Shown one piece after another: positions 23,473 to 36,374 of a stretch of DNA of 64,000 nt (the stretch's first letter is position 1; each line of letters opens with the position of its first letter). The DNA is from Adiantum capillus-veneris. Lineage: Eukaryota > Streptophyta > Polypodiopsida > Polypodiales > Pteridaceae. The position numbers and the translations under genes were made by a program. Under the pieces are notes generated by a model. It was not told the origin of the DNA, made no database searches, and was given only the letters and a program-made list of their open reading frames with translations. The stretch covers positions 142,951,711 through 143,015,710 of the forward strand of contig CM043966.1 in the NCBI GenBank assembly GCA_014529385.2, written 5' to 3'.

Positions 23473-23722
23473 GAGAGTGTGTGTGCGATCGAGCATTACG
23501 AAGGCACGACGGCGGCGAAGCGGTTGAGCGCGGCACGACTACAGCTTCTTCTTCATCGCGGCGAGGAATCCACCACGAAGGCGAGCGTAGAGCGGTGAGT
23601 GACACACCTTTTGCTTTCTTGAGCTTGCTAGTTTAGGCTTGTTGTGTGCTTGGAGCCGTTTGTGGCTCGCACACGGTGTATTGGCAAGTCCCTTGCTTCA
23701 ACAGTGCGGCAAGGAGCGCACA
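23137..23722 (+). repeat. Left LTR of element A
   Basis: 586 bp ending GCGCACA. A TATA-like TATAAAAG lies at 23341-23348. It contains a (TG)n(AG)n tract (about 23438-23470), much shorter than in the right LTR. Apart from that tract it differs from the right LTR by only about ten bases, so A inserted recently. Confidence 0.94.
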
Positions 23723-23726
23723 TTTT

Positions 23727-23744
23727 TGGCGCCGCTGTTGGGGA
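23727..23744 (+). promoter_or_regulatory. Primer-binding site of element A
   Basis: TGGCGCCGCTGTTGGGGA, four bases after the LTR end. This TGGCGCCG-type site is common in plant gypsy elements. Element B has the same site with small differences at 35555. Confidence 0.85.
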
Positions 23745-23855
23745 TATGCCCTACACTAAGCTCGGTTAGCACTTTACGCTTTTTTGTGGTGCAATCTCTA
23801 TCATAGGAAAGGCAGGGAATGAGGGTGTGTAGTTGTGTGGAGATTTCTGTTTTTT

Positions 23856-24185
23856 GCGTTTTCTACGTTTTCTGGTTTGCAGTGCACAGTTAGCATTTCT
23901 TGCGTTTTTGCATTTTCTGCATTTTCTGTCAAGTTTCAATTTCTGCAATTTTCTGCAATTTTCTGTGTTTTTTCAATTTTCTGCATTTCTTGCGTTTTTT
24001 CAATTTCTGCAATTTCTGTGCGTTTTCAATTTTCTGCATTTCTTGCATTTCAATTTCTGCAATTTTTGCATTTTTTGCATTTCAATTTCTGCAATTTCAA
24101 TGCATTTTCAATTTTCTGCAATTTCTGCGTTTTCTGTGCGTTTTCAATTTTCTGCAATTTCTGCGTTTTTTGCATTTCTGCATTA
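23856..24185. repeat. TTTCTGCATTT-type minisatellite
   Basis: About 330 bp of short, irregular repeats built from TTTTCTGCAATTTC, TTTCTGCATTTC and TTGCGTTTTC. Open frames here (Phe, Cys, Ser, Ala only) are artefacts. It occupies the position where element B has its gag region. Confidence 0.92.
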
Positions 24186-24189
24186 TATA

Positions 24190-25753
24190 TATAAAAAAAC
24201 AAAAAAAAAAATTTTTTTGAAAAAATAAAAATTTGAAAATAAAAAATAAAAAAAAATAAAGAGCAAGAGCAATTAGCAAACGAGTATGCACAATAAAAGT
24301 CAAAACATTGACTCAGACCTACACATGTCACATCTGGTACAGTGAAACAGAAACCTACGCCATAAAACACCTTCGATCCTCATCACTTGAGTGATGGAGG
24401 GTAAGGTAAGATTAGTACGATAGGAGTGTTTCTGTTTTAGAGTTGAGAGATTAGCGAAGTTATCTTTTCCCACTAATGTGCCTCCTGGAGGTATTCCTTT
24501 TGTTTCCTAGTGTGTACAGGAGCGTGTTGCTATTGATAGGATTTGGACCTTCATGGAACCTTTCTCTCGTTCACACTTCAAATCAAGCGCGACCATCGAC
24601 ACAAACAGGTGTTTCTTGTCCATTAGCATTGCCCTTATCTTTTTGCATCCATGTTTGTCTGCTTTGATTGTGATTGGTAGCATAATATTCAGCGCATTGG
24701 CTTAGTATCAAACATTTAATTCAATGTAATGTTTTGTCATAATCACTTGTTTAGGGGTAAAAATCAAGCAGTCCGACTAAGCTAGTTTGACCAAGCTAGG
24801 TATTAGAAATCTTCTCTTAATACCATGGGGAATGCCTTCCTAATAAGCAATGGTTACTTAGGTTCTTAATCCGATTTAGGCAGCATTGTATGAAATGTAC
24901 TAGGGCTTTCTAGTGGGCTTAACCCTAGTGACCTTTAGCTTAAGTATTCTAAAGGGAGTTTACTAATGTGATGAGCCTGGGGAGGGTAACAGTGTTATAT
25001 GACCCCCCAAAGTTACAAAATTAAAATGTTGAAAATGAACAAGCAAAAAATCAAAGTGCCACAATGTAAAATTTTAAGCTGGAAGAGAAATCTCAGCTTG
25101 ATTTGGTACTTCACTCACATGTATAGCCTATGGTACTAGAGCCCTAGAGGTTCCCAGTGTGGGCGCTTTTCCTTGAGAAGCAAAAAACCCAAGGCATACA
25201 AAATAAGCACCCACTTCATAATTGAATCAATGTGAAAAGACTTTGGGGGGTCAAAGAAAAAGTAATCAGTCAGGCGATGATTTCATGAGAAATTCCTTTT
25301 ATGGTAGCTTAACTACAAGGTTTTCTAGGTATAGCCTCTAGTCAGCCCTCGAATATGAATACTTGGCTCTCGCGATTAAACAACTTAATTGACCACAGAA
25401 AATTAAGAAGCTTACCCATGGTATTAATATTCGATCTCTAGTGCCTTTCGACCGTCAAATTAGCGACCCCAGACTTGTCTAATTTTTTACCTTTACATCT
25501 GTTTATGCATTTGATTACATTGCAATTTAATGTTCATTGCTAACAAATTGTTTGAAATTCTTTGACCAATCAATTTTTCTACCTAAAACTGCATATGCTT
25601 TTTAAGAGAATGCCAATACTGTGCCAATGTTGTTTGATTTTGCAGTGACTAAAGAAGGCTAAGGACATTCATCTCAAATGCTCTTCCACCTCGACGAACC
25701 AGCTTCAACTCAATAGCTTCCGAGGACGGAATCTACATCAGGAAGGGGGGCAT
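24190..25753 (+). other. Element A internal non-coding region
   Basis: From about 24255 (AAAGAGCAAGAGCAATTAGC) it matches the 3' untranslated part of element B (from about 41910) up to the polypurine tract, at high identity. No gene. Confidence 0.8.
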
Positions 25754-26406
<653 letters not shown>

Positions 26407-26424
26407 AACCCTAATTCCAACAAT

Positions 26425-26436
26425 TGGTATCAGAGC
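26425..26436 (+). promoter_or_regulatory. Primer-binding site of copia element G
   Basis: TGGTATCAGAGC, two bases after the end of the resumed 5' LTR, is the standard initiator tRNA-Met site of plant copia elements. Confidence 0.93.
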
Positions 26437-26784
26437 AGGTCACGTCCTCCCGGGCTTAGTCGCCAGCTGCTCCAGCACACGCTTGCTCACTTTCTCCGAT
26501 TTCAGTGAGCTTTGGCGAGCATTCGCAGGTCGACAAAAATTTTGGGCAAAATCGAAGAGCCTGGTGTGCTCAGAATTTTGATTTGGGCTCATTTCGGCCT
26601 CCGTTTCCACTACAGGCAGTACTGCAAAGGCTATTTCTTCATTTTGTGCAGAATTTTGGTCACTGCCGTTTTCAGCATAATAGGTGCCTTATAGTCTTCT
26701 ATGATTTGTGCTATATAGCACAGGTTGTTCCCGCTCCGTTTCTCCTATTTTCGGGCAATTTTCACATCAGGTGCAGCATTTACC

Positions 26785-29510
26785 ATGGCTGACAACAACA
26801 ACACAGATGTGTTCAAGATGTTTGCTGCTGAGGACAGGTTGGATGGGGACAACTACCCTATGTGGGCTTATATGATGCAACATGTTCTTGTGTCAAAGGG
26901 TGTCTGGAACATTGTGCAGGGCATTGATGTACGTCCTGGTTCTGAGGATGTAGGCGATGTTGAGGATGTTGCAGGTCTTGCTGCAAGGATTACAACTGTT
27001 AGAGTTGTTTTGCCTACGGCAGAACAAGCTCGTTGGGATGTTAAGGATGCGCAAGCTCATGCATTGATTGTGTTGTCTGTGAAGTGCACCATTGTTCCTC
27101 ACATCCGTTCAGCAAAATCTGCAAAACAGGCTTGGGATATTTTAGCAGGTCTTTATGCAAGCCGCAATGAGGATGAAATTGCTTTGCTGCTTAAAGAGCT
27201 GGAGTCGAAGATTATGCATGAGGAAGATGATATGGACACTTTCCTTGCTAGTGTCAAGGATATCAATGAGCAGCTTATTTCTACAGGTGAAGTCATTTCA
27301 GACAGTTCCCTTGTGCAGACTGTTCTTGATGCCTTACCAGATTCCTACCAGACTTTTGCTAGTACTTGGAGACTGATGACCCAAGGAAATCCAGAAGTTG
27401 TCAAGTTTGATGCATTATGCACATTGCTGTTGCAAGAGTCACTGTCCAGAAAAATAGGACTAGACAGCGTGCAGTTGAACAGGCTTTTATTGCTTCTCAA
27501 AGAAAGGGTGGTAACAGCAATGCAACCACTTCTTATGGTTTTGCTGCGAGTGGCAAAAATTATGTTCCTAATGCTTCTGCTGGCAGTACTTCGTCTGGCA
27601 ATTCTGGTGATAAGGGCAAAAAGAAGATGCATTGCCATTATTGTAAAGCCAATGATCACTTGATCAAGTCGTGTCCTAAGTTGAAGGCCAAAGAGGCTAA
27701 GAAGAAAGAGGGTGGTTCCACTGCAAATGCTGGTTCCACTACAAATGCAGCCATTGTTGAGTCTTCTGTGAAAGGAGACAGTGATGATGATGTTGATGCA
27801 GAATGGGCTTTTAGCGTAGAGTGCACTTACAATCCTGTTTTCCATGATGCATGCTTGTCAATTGCTGCAAATTCACATGTGTGGTATTTCAACAGTGGTG
27901 CTACAAAGCACATTACCTCACATCGTGAATTGTTCACCTCTCTTGAGTCTGCCCCTCATGGAAATTCAGTCACTTGTGCCAACAATGCCTCTTATTCGGT
28001 TCAGGGAGTTGGAACGATTCTGCTTACTGCTGCTAATGGTAGTTCTTTCACACTTGTTGATGCTCTTTATTTACCTGGGATCAAGAAGAATCTTTTGTCT
28101 GTATCTACACTTACTAGACTTGGACTTGTAGTCAAATTTGTGGATGACAGATGTACAGTTCATGATCTCAGTTTTGGTGATGAAATCGTTGCATCAGGGC
28201 TTTTGTGTCATGGGTTGTATAAGCTCACTTTGTATGACAAGTGTGGACAAAATTTTACAAATGCAGTTGAAGATTCAAGGGCTATTTCAGATGCAAAACT
28301 TTGGCATGCACGTTTTGGTCATCTGAATTTTGCCAGTTTGCTACGTTTGCAAAAATCTGATATGGTTGCTTCTTTGCCGCCTCTTGAAGCACCTGTCAAA
28401 CATGTTTGTAAAAGTTGTATTTTGGGTAAGATGCAACGTTCTAAGTTTCCAAAGGATGGTTCAGTTCGGGCCACAAGCAAGTTACAGCTTGTGCATAGTG
28501 ATGTTTGTGGGCCCATGCAAACTCCGTCCTTGGGTAATTACCTTTACTTCGTGACTTTCATTGATGATTACTCCAGGCATGCATGGGTATTTCTGCTTAA
28601 AGCGAGTCCAAAGTTTTTATGTGCTTCAAATAATTTCTGGCTATGGCTCAAAATTTATCGAAATGTACTATGGGCACCCTCCATTCCGATCGAGGGGGGG
28701 AGTATATGTCTCATGAATTTAATGCATTTCTCGCTAGTTGTGGGATAAAACACCAATGTACAGTGCCTTATACGCCTCAGCAAAATGGTGTTGCTGAGAG
28801 GAAAAATAGGTCACTGACGGAAATGGCACGATGTATGGTCAAAAGTCAAGCTTTACCGCATTCTTTTTGGCTTGAGGCCATCATGTGTGCCACTTATGTA
28901 CTTAACAGGTGTCCTACGAAAGCTTTGCAGTCTATTACTCCATATGAAGCATGGCATGATAGAAAGCCTTCTATTGAGCACATGCGTGTTTTTGGCTGTT
29001 TGGCATATGCTTTGGTGCCACAAGTGCAGCGCAAAAAATTGGATGATAAGGCTGTCAAATGTATTTTTGTTGGTTATAGTGCTGAAAGCAAAGGTTACAG
29101 GTTGTATCATCCGCAAACAAAACGTATTCTGGTTTCTCGGGATGAAGTGTTTGTGGAAGATTCTGTTCAGCCCTTGCTGTCATGTACTAGAGACAGTAAT
29201 GTAAGCTCACAGGACATTTATGACACTTTGTTGCCTCTTTTCAGTGGTGGAAATACGAATGTAAGTTCCAATGAGGAAAATGTACAGCCTATGGGGGTTT
29301 TTGAAAATGTCGTAGATCAGCCTATTACTGATGCAGATGTACATGATGTACTTGATGAGGAAAGGGCTGAAAATGAGCAGGCTAGAGGTATGCCAAAATG
29401 GCTGGTGCACACTTTGCGTGACAGTAAATTGGATGCACCTTTGTCTAGTCGTACTCGTTTAGGCTCTCGCCATGCATCTTATGCATCAGATTGTTATGCT
29501 TTGGCTGTGT
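26785..29510 (+). pseudogene. copia gag-protease-integrase polyprotein, 5' part
   Basis: ATG at 26785 in good context (ACCATGG) starts MADNNNTDVFKMF. The gag domain shows LDGDNYPMWAYMM (frame 1) and shifts to frame 3 near 27440. The zinc knuckle CHYCKANDHLIKSC lies at about 27633-27674. The protease motif reads YFNSGATKH, with Asn (codon 27891-27893) in place of the catalytic Asp. The integrase zinc domain (LWHARFGHLN, then CKSCILGK) and core (LVHSDVCGPM, FIDDYSRHAW) follow. A second frameshift near 28605 leads to HSDRGGEY and QQNGVAERKN, which hold the other two catalytic acids. The frame fades at about 29510, where RT should begin. Confidence 0.94.
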
Positions 29511-31896
29511 CTAGTGATAGCCGTTTTTCGGCTCTTTGTAATTGCCACAGTGAGTTACCTCACCCTACCAAAATTACCCAAACACTGTGGCTATCCCTAC
29601 CATTTCACTGTACATAGGCGTGCATGAGTCACGGGACTTTTCCCATATCTCCTTACTGAAATAAAAAACCCTCAATTAGCTAGGCATTGGGCTAGTTGAG
29701 CCAAAAAAAAATAAAAAATATAAGTATATTATGGCCCATGCGTATGTAAATATTTCTTTGTATATAGGGCCTAAATAAAAGATTTTTTCATAATTATTTT
29801 GGTATTTATTTAAATATTTCTACCTAGGTGTGTGTTATTTATGCTCTGTACATTGCCTCACCATTACCACAATTTTTTCTTACCATTTTTCATACTCTTT
29901 ATTCCATATAGAAATATTTTCATGTAAGCTTCTCTTATATTTGGTGTAACTCCACCCCAACAAAAATCCAAAAAAACTAGTTTTATTTATGTGTATATTT
30001 TTTCACTATTGTGATTTTTCCCTTCCTACATCTATTTTGTTTTTTTTTCTAAAAAATTAGAACACCAAAAATATTTATCTTTTTATGGTAGCCTCATAAT
30101 GAGAGAGATTTCTTTTGACCCCTTTATATTTTTTTCCACTTATATTATTTATATTTGACATGTACATATTTTTTAGACCCCTCAATATTTAATTTTCTTA
30201 GTTGTACTATTCACTTATATCATAATCTCAACAATATCTTCAATTATAGACCTACCAAATAAGGTCAAGGGTAGGTGGCATGCATACATGCACTATGGAG
30301 GGCTCACTCTTGGAGGTATTCAAAAGAATCATCCAAAGAAGGATCCCACAAGGACCTTGTGCAGTGGAAAAAAACGGTCGGTTTTGCTGAATTTTTAAAG
30401 ATCACTTGCTCTCCGAATTTGAAAAGGTGATACAAACAAAAGTTGTAGCTCGTGGGCTGAAATTTTGCCTCAAATTTTTTCATATTTTTTTGAGCTACGA
30501 GCTGTGAGCTATGATTTTATTAGTGGACCCCAGTTTTCCCATGCTATGCAGCCACACTCTCTCTTCCACTTTATCATTTTCCTCTTTCACACACACTTCT
30601 CCACTCATCATCCCCACCTCTCTCACCACTCCTCTCTGCACCCTACTCACCTTCTCCTCAACCTTGAAGAATAAGAGAAACCATGGTGAACTCATACCTC
30701 CCACACACAATTCCATTCCAAAATTGACCACCTAGTCTCATTTTTCCTCCTCCAATTTACCCATATCTATCAAAAAAACCACAAAATTCAGCCTCTTCTC
30801 TTATAAGACAGCATCATGGTGGTTGATTACTCAGCTTCAATTACCTTGTCTCTCAAGGAAGGTCAAGAGTGGAGAAAAAATGTACCGTCAAAGCTAGTGG
30901 ACCGTCAACAAGCGTCAAAATTGGCCCTACTCAAGACACTTGGAGCATCAACCTTGTAAGAAATCCACCTTTTCTTACCTCTTAAGAGTTTTTCTTCCTT
31001 ATTTGTACATGGATACTCCCATTGTAAATATCCAATTCCATTTGTAAATTAATACTAACTCTACTAACACTAACCCACTATGAAAAGTCCTATCACCTCC
31101 ATTTCTCTCCTCTCTCTTTCCCCACCAACTTCTTGATAATTCCAAGCAAAAGAAATTAGATAAATGGCTGAAAATCTAACCCAACCATGGTTAGAGGAGT
31201 AACCCTAGCCTTCAAAATTGCTATAAAAGGAGGGTGTGGCTAGCACAAAAGGGGGAGCCATAAGCAAGAGCACTATGCTATAGCTTGAGAAGCCAAGCTC
31301 AACCTCTCTAGAAGGAGCTCTTGAGTGGAAGCTCATTGTCTTATGCATGTGCATGTGTTGTAATAGGGGATTAGCAAGGGAACTCTATGCCATTGTAAGA
31401 GAGAGAGTGATCATTCAATTGAGAGTAGGAAATCTATCATTTCTCCTACTAGTGTAAGCCCAACATTTGCTGAATCAAGGAGGGTGGATTTGAACTAAGC
31501 TTGGATACTTTGTCTCCCTTACAACGTGAAGTAATGGACAACAATGATGCGTAAGTGTCTTGGTGTTTTTTGTTAAGTTCTTGATAGCTTGTCTCTGGTG
31601 TTGTCATCAATCTAGCCATAAATTCCACATACTGTAAGAGGGCGACAGGGTGGAGAGGACTCCCATGGCCTTAAGACAGTGATTGGGGTGGCTTTTCTTG
31701 TGATGTGTTGTGGTGAAATTTACGCAAGCTATGTTGAACAAATACTAATCTCACTTTGATTTGTCATGACAGATTTGTAAGAAGGTATTAATGCAACAAG
31801 CACCCCCTCCCCCTTTCTCTCTCTTTCTTAAATATATAGTTGTGTTTGCTTGATCATTGCCGATACGTTTCAAAGCAGCCCGAGAACTATCTCTCT

Positions 31897-31938
<42 letters not shown>

Positions 31939-32112
31939 TTTTAGTGTGTGAGAGTGTTCCATTGGTGTTAGGGTTAGTGTAAATTCCTTGCTTGTTTGTG
32001 GGTTGCTCTAACGATTCTCCTCTTTTGCGTCCTACTTCGCTCTTAAACTAGGTGGTGCCCCTTGTGTAGTTGGGATTTGGCTGTGGGTTTGTTGTTTTGG
32101 TTTGTGTTGTGT
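29511..32112. other. Non-coding insertion or replacement in place of the copia RT
   Basis: About 2.6 kb of AT-rich DNA separates the integrase tail from the RT end and RNase H. The reverse transcriptase core with its YVDD box is absent. Near the left edge GCCACAGTG and CACTGTGGC form an inverted repeat (29543-29591). A TATA-like CTATAAAAGG at 31222-31231 is followed by leader-like sequence, and a CT microsatellite lies at about 31890-31935. This resembles an LTR with a promoter, possibly a solo LTR plus a deletion, but I could not find matching ends or a target duplication. Confidence 0.55.
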
Positions 32113-32843
32113 TGTGCCCCAGCTTGAAGTTGAGTCTACATGATGCTGGTGATCCTGCTGATGTCACTCTTTACCAAACTGCTGTTGGCTGCCTCATTTA
32201 TGTATGCAACACGAGGACGGATATTCAGTTTGCAGTCTCACAGGTCATCAGATTTATGCATAGCCCAGGGTCTAAGCATTGGCAGGCTGTTTAGAGGATT
32301 TTCCGCTACCTTAGTGGCACTTTGCATCTTGGCTTGTTTTATCCCAAGGGGGGATCATTGCCGCCAGACTTACATGCTCTTTCGGACTCAGATTGGGCTG
32401 GTTGTTTTGACACGACAGTGTCCACAAGTGGTTTTTGTTTCATGCTTGGCAGTTCATGTATATCCTGGTTGAGCAAAAAGCAACCTACTGTGGCCACTTC
32501 GAGTTGTGAGGCTGAGTACAGGGCAATCTTCACAGCTACGGTTGAGTGTTTATGGCTCAGACGCCTTATGGCTGATTTGGGTGTTGGACAGGACATTGCC
32601 AACACTATCTACACTGACAGTCAGAGCGCATTGGCAGTTGCGAGGAACCCAGTTTTTCATGCTCGCACAAAGCACATTGAGGTGCATTACCAATATGTCA
32701 GGGAGAGGCTCTCAGCAGGAGAGATCAGCTTGGCTTATGTGCCAACACAGTACAACCTTGTAGATCTTTTCACAAAGGCATTGTCTCGTGAGAAGCTTGA
32801 AGCTTTCCGCAAAGCTTTGGGCTTACGCCCCTTTGTGGACTGA
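32113..32843 (+). pseudogene. copia RT C-terminal end and RNase H
   Basis: It resumes with LKLSLHDAGDPADVTLYQTA and GCLIYVCNTRTDIQFAVSQV, the typical end of copia RT. One TAG follows (32291-32294 region). The RNase H domain shows SDSDWAGCFDT, KKQPTVATSSCEAEYRA, YTDSQSALAVARNP and HIEVHYQYVRERL, and ends at 32843 with LGLRPFVD. Catalytic acidic residues are present. The 3' end lies 75 bp before the 3' LTR, as expected. Confidence 0.94.
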
Positions 32844-32905
32844 TCCTGTCCTCAGGGCATGGCACTTCCCTTTACTCATGTGCCAGTTCTCGTTCACCGC
32901 ATCAC

Positions 32906-32918
32906 TCCAGGGGGGATT
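32906..32918 (+). promoter_or_regulatory. Polypurine tract of copia element G
   Basis: CCAGGGGGGATT directly precedes the TGTTACC start of the 3' LTR. Confidence 0.85.
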
Positions 32919-33145
32919 TGTTACCATATACATGTGGTAGTGATGTGTGTGAACACACTAGGACCGCCGGGGCATTTTTTCCCTCTTTAGGAGGTTTTTT
33001 CCCCCGTGCATTGTATATACGCCCATCACTCTAGGGCTATCTATCTTTCCATAGCACACTAAGTAATACACTCTCTATTGTGTGCCTTGAGCTTCCTTCG
33101 TCTTCTCCAAGATTTGTGCGTTTCTCTGCAACCCTAATTCCAACA
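32919..33145 (+). repeat. 3' LTR of copia element G
   Basis: 227 bp from TGTTACCATATAC to TTCCAACA, followed by the ACTAC target duplication. It matches 22921-23136 plus 26412-26422. Confidence 0.97.
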
Positions 33146-33150
33146 ACTAC

Positions 33151-34142
33151 GACAATCCAAGTGTAGGGCACTTAGGTATTAGGAATACTTATACTCTAAT
33201 ACGCTGATAGTTTTACTAGCCAAGTTTATATGGTTATGTACAAGACTGTGTCTTGCATTGCCACAAATGTCAAGTCAATAAAGAAGAGTGCTTGAAGGCA
33301 GGAGGACTCTTACATCATTTGAGATTCCTAATGGAAAATGGGAAAGTATCTTTATGGATTTCATTGTAGGTTTACCTGGGTGGTCGTAGACCGGTTGACT
33401 AAACTTTGCAAGCTTATTTCAACCTAATCAACAATAAAGACTCCGAAATTAGCTAAGTTATCTGTGGATAATTTTTGCTGGTTGTATGGGTTGCCAAGTA
33501 ACATTGTGAGTGATTGTGATCTCATGTTTAACAGTCACTTATGGAGGGGTATGTTCAAATGATTGGATATACAACTCAACCTAAGTACTGTAGATCACCC
33601 TGAAACGGATGGTCAGACTGAAAGAGTCAATCAGAGGATATGCTACGAGCATACTTTGGCAAGAATCAATTAGGTTGGGAATATTATTGTCTTATTCTCG
33701 AGTTTTCTTACAATAGTGCTAAGCATCTTACGATTGGATTTAGTCCTTTCATGCTCATGTATGGTTTTTGTGTATGTCACCAAAATTACAGTGGGGTTGG
33801 CAATTGCAAAGCTTCAATAGGTCAAGGATTTCCTTTAAAACCATATGGTAATGCTGAGACTGGCTTGTCAAAATGTTTGATGAGCACAAGATTGGTATAA
33901 GAAGTATGCTGATGAGAAATGTCGATCTTCATAGAAGGGGAAGAGATCTTCTTGCGTGTGCCAGAGCGTTCAAAATTTTTGAAGACTGGGCCAACACCTA
34001 AATTATCTCTAAGATATTGTGGACCTTTCAAGATACTCAAGAGAGTTGGTGATCGAGCCTACAAAATCTCATAATTTGTGCACTCTCGTATTCATCCGGT
34101 GTTTCATGCTCGGGGGGTTTACCGTTTAGTAACCCCCTATAT
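33151..34142 (+). pseudogene. gypsy integrase remnant (element D)
   Basis: Recognisable pieces in changing frames are VGHLGIRNTYTLI with HCHKCQVNKEECLKAG (H2C2 zinc domain, about 33170-33300), a core fragment near 33330-33420 (FIVGLPG, then VVDRLTK), a further core fragment around SDCDLMFNSHLWRG (about 33510-33545), DHPETDGQTERVNQ (about 33595-33640), and a last open piece (33640-33900) with EFSYNSAKH. It ends with CGPFKILKRVGDRAYKIS and HSRIHPVFHA. At least eight stops or frame changes. It stops at the insertion site of element C. Confidence 0.85.
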
Positions 34143-34147
34143 AACGT

Positions 34148-34928
34148 TGGTGCAGCCAAAGTTGGTTGAATCTAGGAGATGGTCTATGCCAAGCAGAGGC
34201 AGCAGGCGAGTGTAGTGTAGAAGGCTAGGGCAGGTGCCAAGGCCCTGGGCAGCTAAAGGATAGCGGGAATGTATGTTTAAAGCGGCTTTTTAGGCCAAAA
34301 GTTCTACGAGAGGGTCCAGATGGGATGGCAGATCAAGGTGTCTGGAATTCCAAGTCAGTGTCCTAAAATGTAGTGTTTAGTGTGCTTTAGAAGCCAGTCC
34401 AGACGACTCATCAAACGGAGCCCCGATGTGCAAGATACTGAAGTTTAAAGCTGGAGTGTATAGCAGATCCTCGACAGACAGGGCAGCTGGGGACAGGTGG
34501 CCCGGGCTCGTGTCAATGCATACATGTGTAGAGCTTGAGTTGTGGAGCATGCCTGTCTTCTCGGATTGCAAATCGGAGCTCTGTATAGCAAGTTAAGGTC
34601 AATTGATTTTTTTCGAGAACCGGGTCTAAGCCCACTTGGCCACACTGGAAAATGTGCCATCTGGAATCGTTTCGGCCTCGCCAAGGTTCTCCATGATAGT
34701 GTGCATCATATGGAGCTAGCACGAATTGACTGCGCATCAATCGGATGCTTGATCGGCCAGATACGGGAAGATGGAGTTGGGAGCCGTGGGTAGTGAAAGG
34801 TTGCAGATGATTTTTTCCGTTTTTGGTGGCCTTGGATAGCAGACCCAGGGAAGTTGAAATTCAACGAGCACGGGGGGAATTGAAGCCGACGACCTAGGCG
34901 ATCGGGTGGAGTTTTTACTCTGGTCACT
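34148..34928 (+). repeat. Left LTR of element C, first piece
   Basis: It starts TGGTGCAGCCAAAGTTGG and matches 47825-48597. It ends with TCACT, the left copy of the element B target duplication. The rest of the LTR resumes at 44175. Confidence 0.94.
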
Positions 34929-35259
34929 TGTTAACCCTCACGGCTCACGGACACCCTATCACCTACGACGGACGTTCTAACCTACGACGGACATTGTATT
35001 ATTTATTTGGTAGAGTCAGGTACCGGGCTTGTCGGTCCAATAGGAAAAGGGTAAGAGTGATCGCCGATGAGAGGCGCACTCTAACTAGAACATTCAAGGG
35101 ATTAGTTGGCTAAGCATGGGCGTCCAAGTGTGAATGGGGCGAGCTCATATAAAAGTCAACTAAACCTAAAATCCACTCATTCTCTCATTTGTGCAATAGA
35201 AGAGTGCTCTTGCTCCATCTCCATCTCCATCTTCTTCTTCTTCACCTCCTTGTGTGTGT

Positions 35260-35308
<49 letters not shown>

Positions 35309-35550
35309 TGTGGGTGATCGAGCATTACGAAGGCACGATGGCGGTGAAGCGGTTGAGCGTGGCGTAGCGGCATCTCCTTCTTCTTCGCGGCGAGGAATCC
35401 TCCACGAAGCAAGCGTAGAGCGGTGAGTAACACACCATCGCCTTCTTTGAGCTTATTAGTTTAGGCTTGTTGTGTGCTTGGAGCCATTTGTGGCTCGCAC
35501 ACGGTGTATCGGCAAGTTCCTTGCATTGACACGTGCGAGATACGCGCACA
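34929..35550 (+). repeat. Left LTR of element B
   Basis: 622 bp from TGTTAACCCTCACGG to GCGCACA. TATA-like TATAAAAG at 35148-35155. (TG)n(AG)n tract at about 35251-35308. About 85-90% similar to the LTRs of element A by eye. Confidence 0.95.
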
Positions 35551-35554
35551 TTTT

Positions 35555-35572
35555 TGGCGCCGCTGCCGAGGA
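35555..35572 (+). promoter_or_regulatory. Primer-binding site of element B
   Basis: TGGCGCCGCTGCCGAGGA, four bases after the LTR. Confidence 0.88.
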
Positions 35573-36374
35573 GTGTCATACATGAAGCTCGAGTAGCACT
35601 CTGTGCTTCTCCGTGGTGCAATTTCTATTGTAGGAAAGGTAAGGAAGGAGTGTGTGTGTGTTGAGAAGAGGGATTTGGTGTTATACTATGTGTTTTTTTT
35701 GTTAATGGAGTTTTCAAAGGTTCTGTGTTTATTCTCCGTGTATTAACGTAGTTAGTTTTCTTTGTTAATAGAGATTTCAAAGGTTTTGTGTTTATTCTCT
35801 GTGTATTAAAGTAGTTAGTTTTCTATGTACAGTAAGTAAGAAGTAGATTAGTGATAGTTAATAGAGTGTGTTAGTGTGTAAGAGTAGGTATATTAGTTAG
35901 AAGTAGGTAGATAGAGTGTGTGTGTGCTCTCGCGCAGGCCGCGGCGACCTTATCCTTTAATATATATAAAAAATAAAAAAAATTTAAAGGTAGGACCGGG
36001 ATCGGGAATATCTCCCAGACCCAAGCCCAAACCCAAGCCCAAGCTCACGCTCAGGCTTAGGCCTCAGTCGCCTTTTAAAAAAACGAATTTTAGCTTCACA
36101 CGTAGCTAAAAATTGATTTTTTGAGGACCAACGGAACGTCAAATGCCCGAAAATTGTGCCGTAAAGCACACAGCGACCCTTTAAGTGATACGCTCGTTTT
36201 GAGCTATCACACACTTCAATAAAAAAAATCAAACATTAAAAAACATTCAAAAAATATTCAAAAAACATCAAAAACAAGAAAAAATCAAGTAGAAAACGGG
36301 GTGCAAAACACCCACAAAACAAAGCAAGTAACCTTTAAGGGTACTTGCCGACACTTGTAGGGCACCCAAAGCAC
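35573..36374 (+). other. 5' leader of element B
   Basis: About 800 bp without a credible gene, between the primer site and the gag ATG. It contains two near-copies of a 65-bp stretch (about 35700 and 35763, GTTAATGGAGTTTTCAAAGG type) and a CCCAAGCCCAAACCC-rich patch at about 36017-36060. Confidence 0.65.

Noticed and set aside
23833-24228. Three overlapping Phe/Cys/Ser/Ala-rich frames
   Set aside because: Translation of the TTTCTGCATTT minisatellite in all three frames.
34082-34142. HPVFHA segment as proof that the gypsy pieces at 34 kb and 50.4 kb are one gene
   Set aside because: The piece at 50.43 kb repeats the same motif, so the two may overlap or come from two copies; kept only as a probable link.
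35930-36110. CCCAAGCCCAAACCC patch as a CRISPR-like or satellite array
   Set aside because: Only a few degenerate 6-12 bp words; no regular period.
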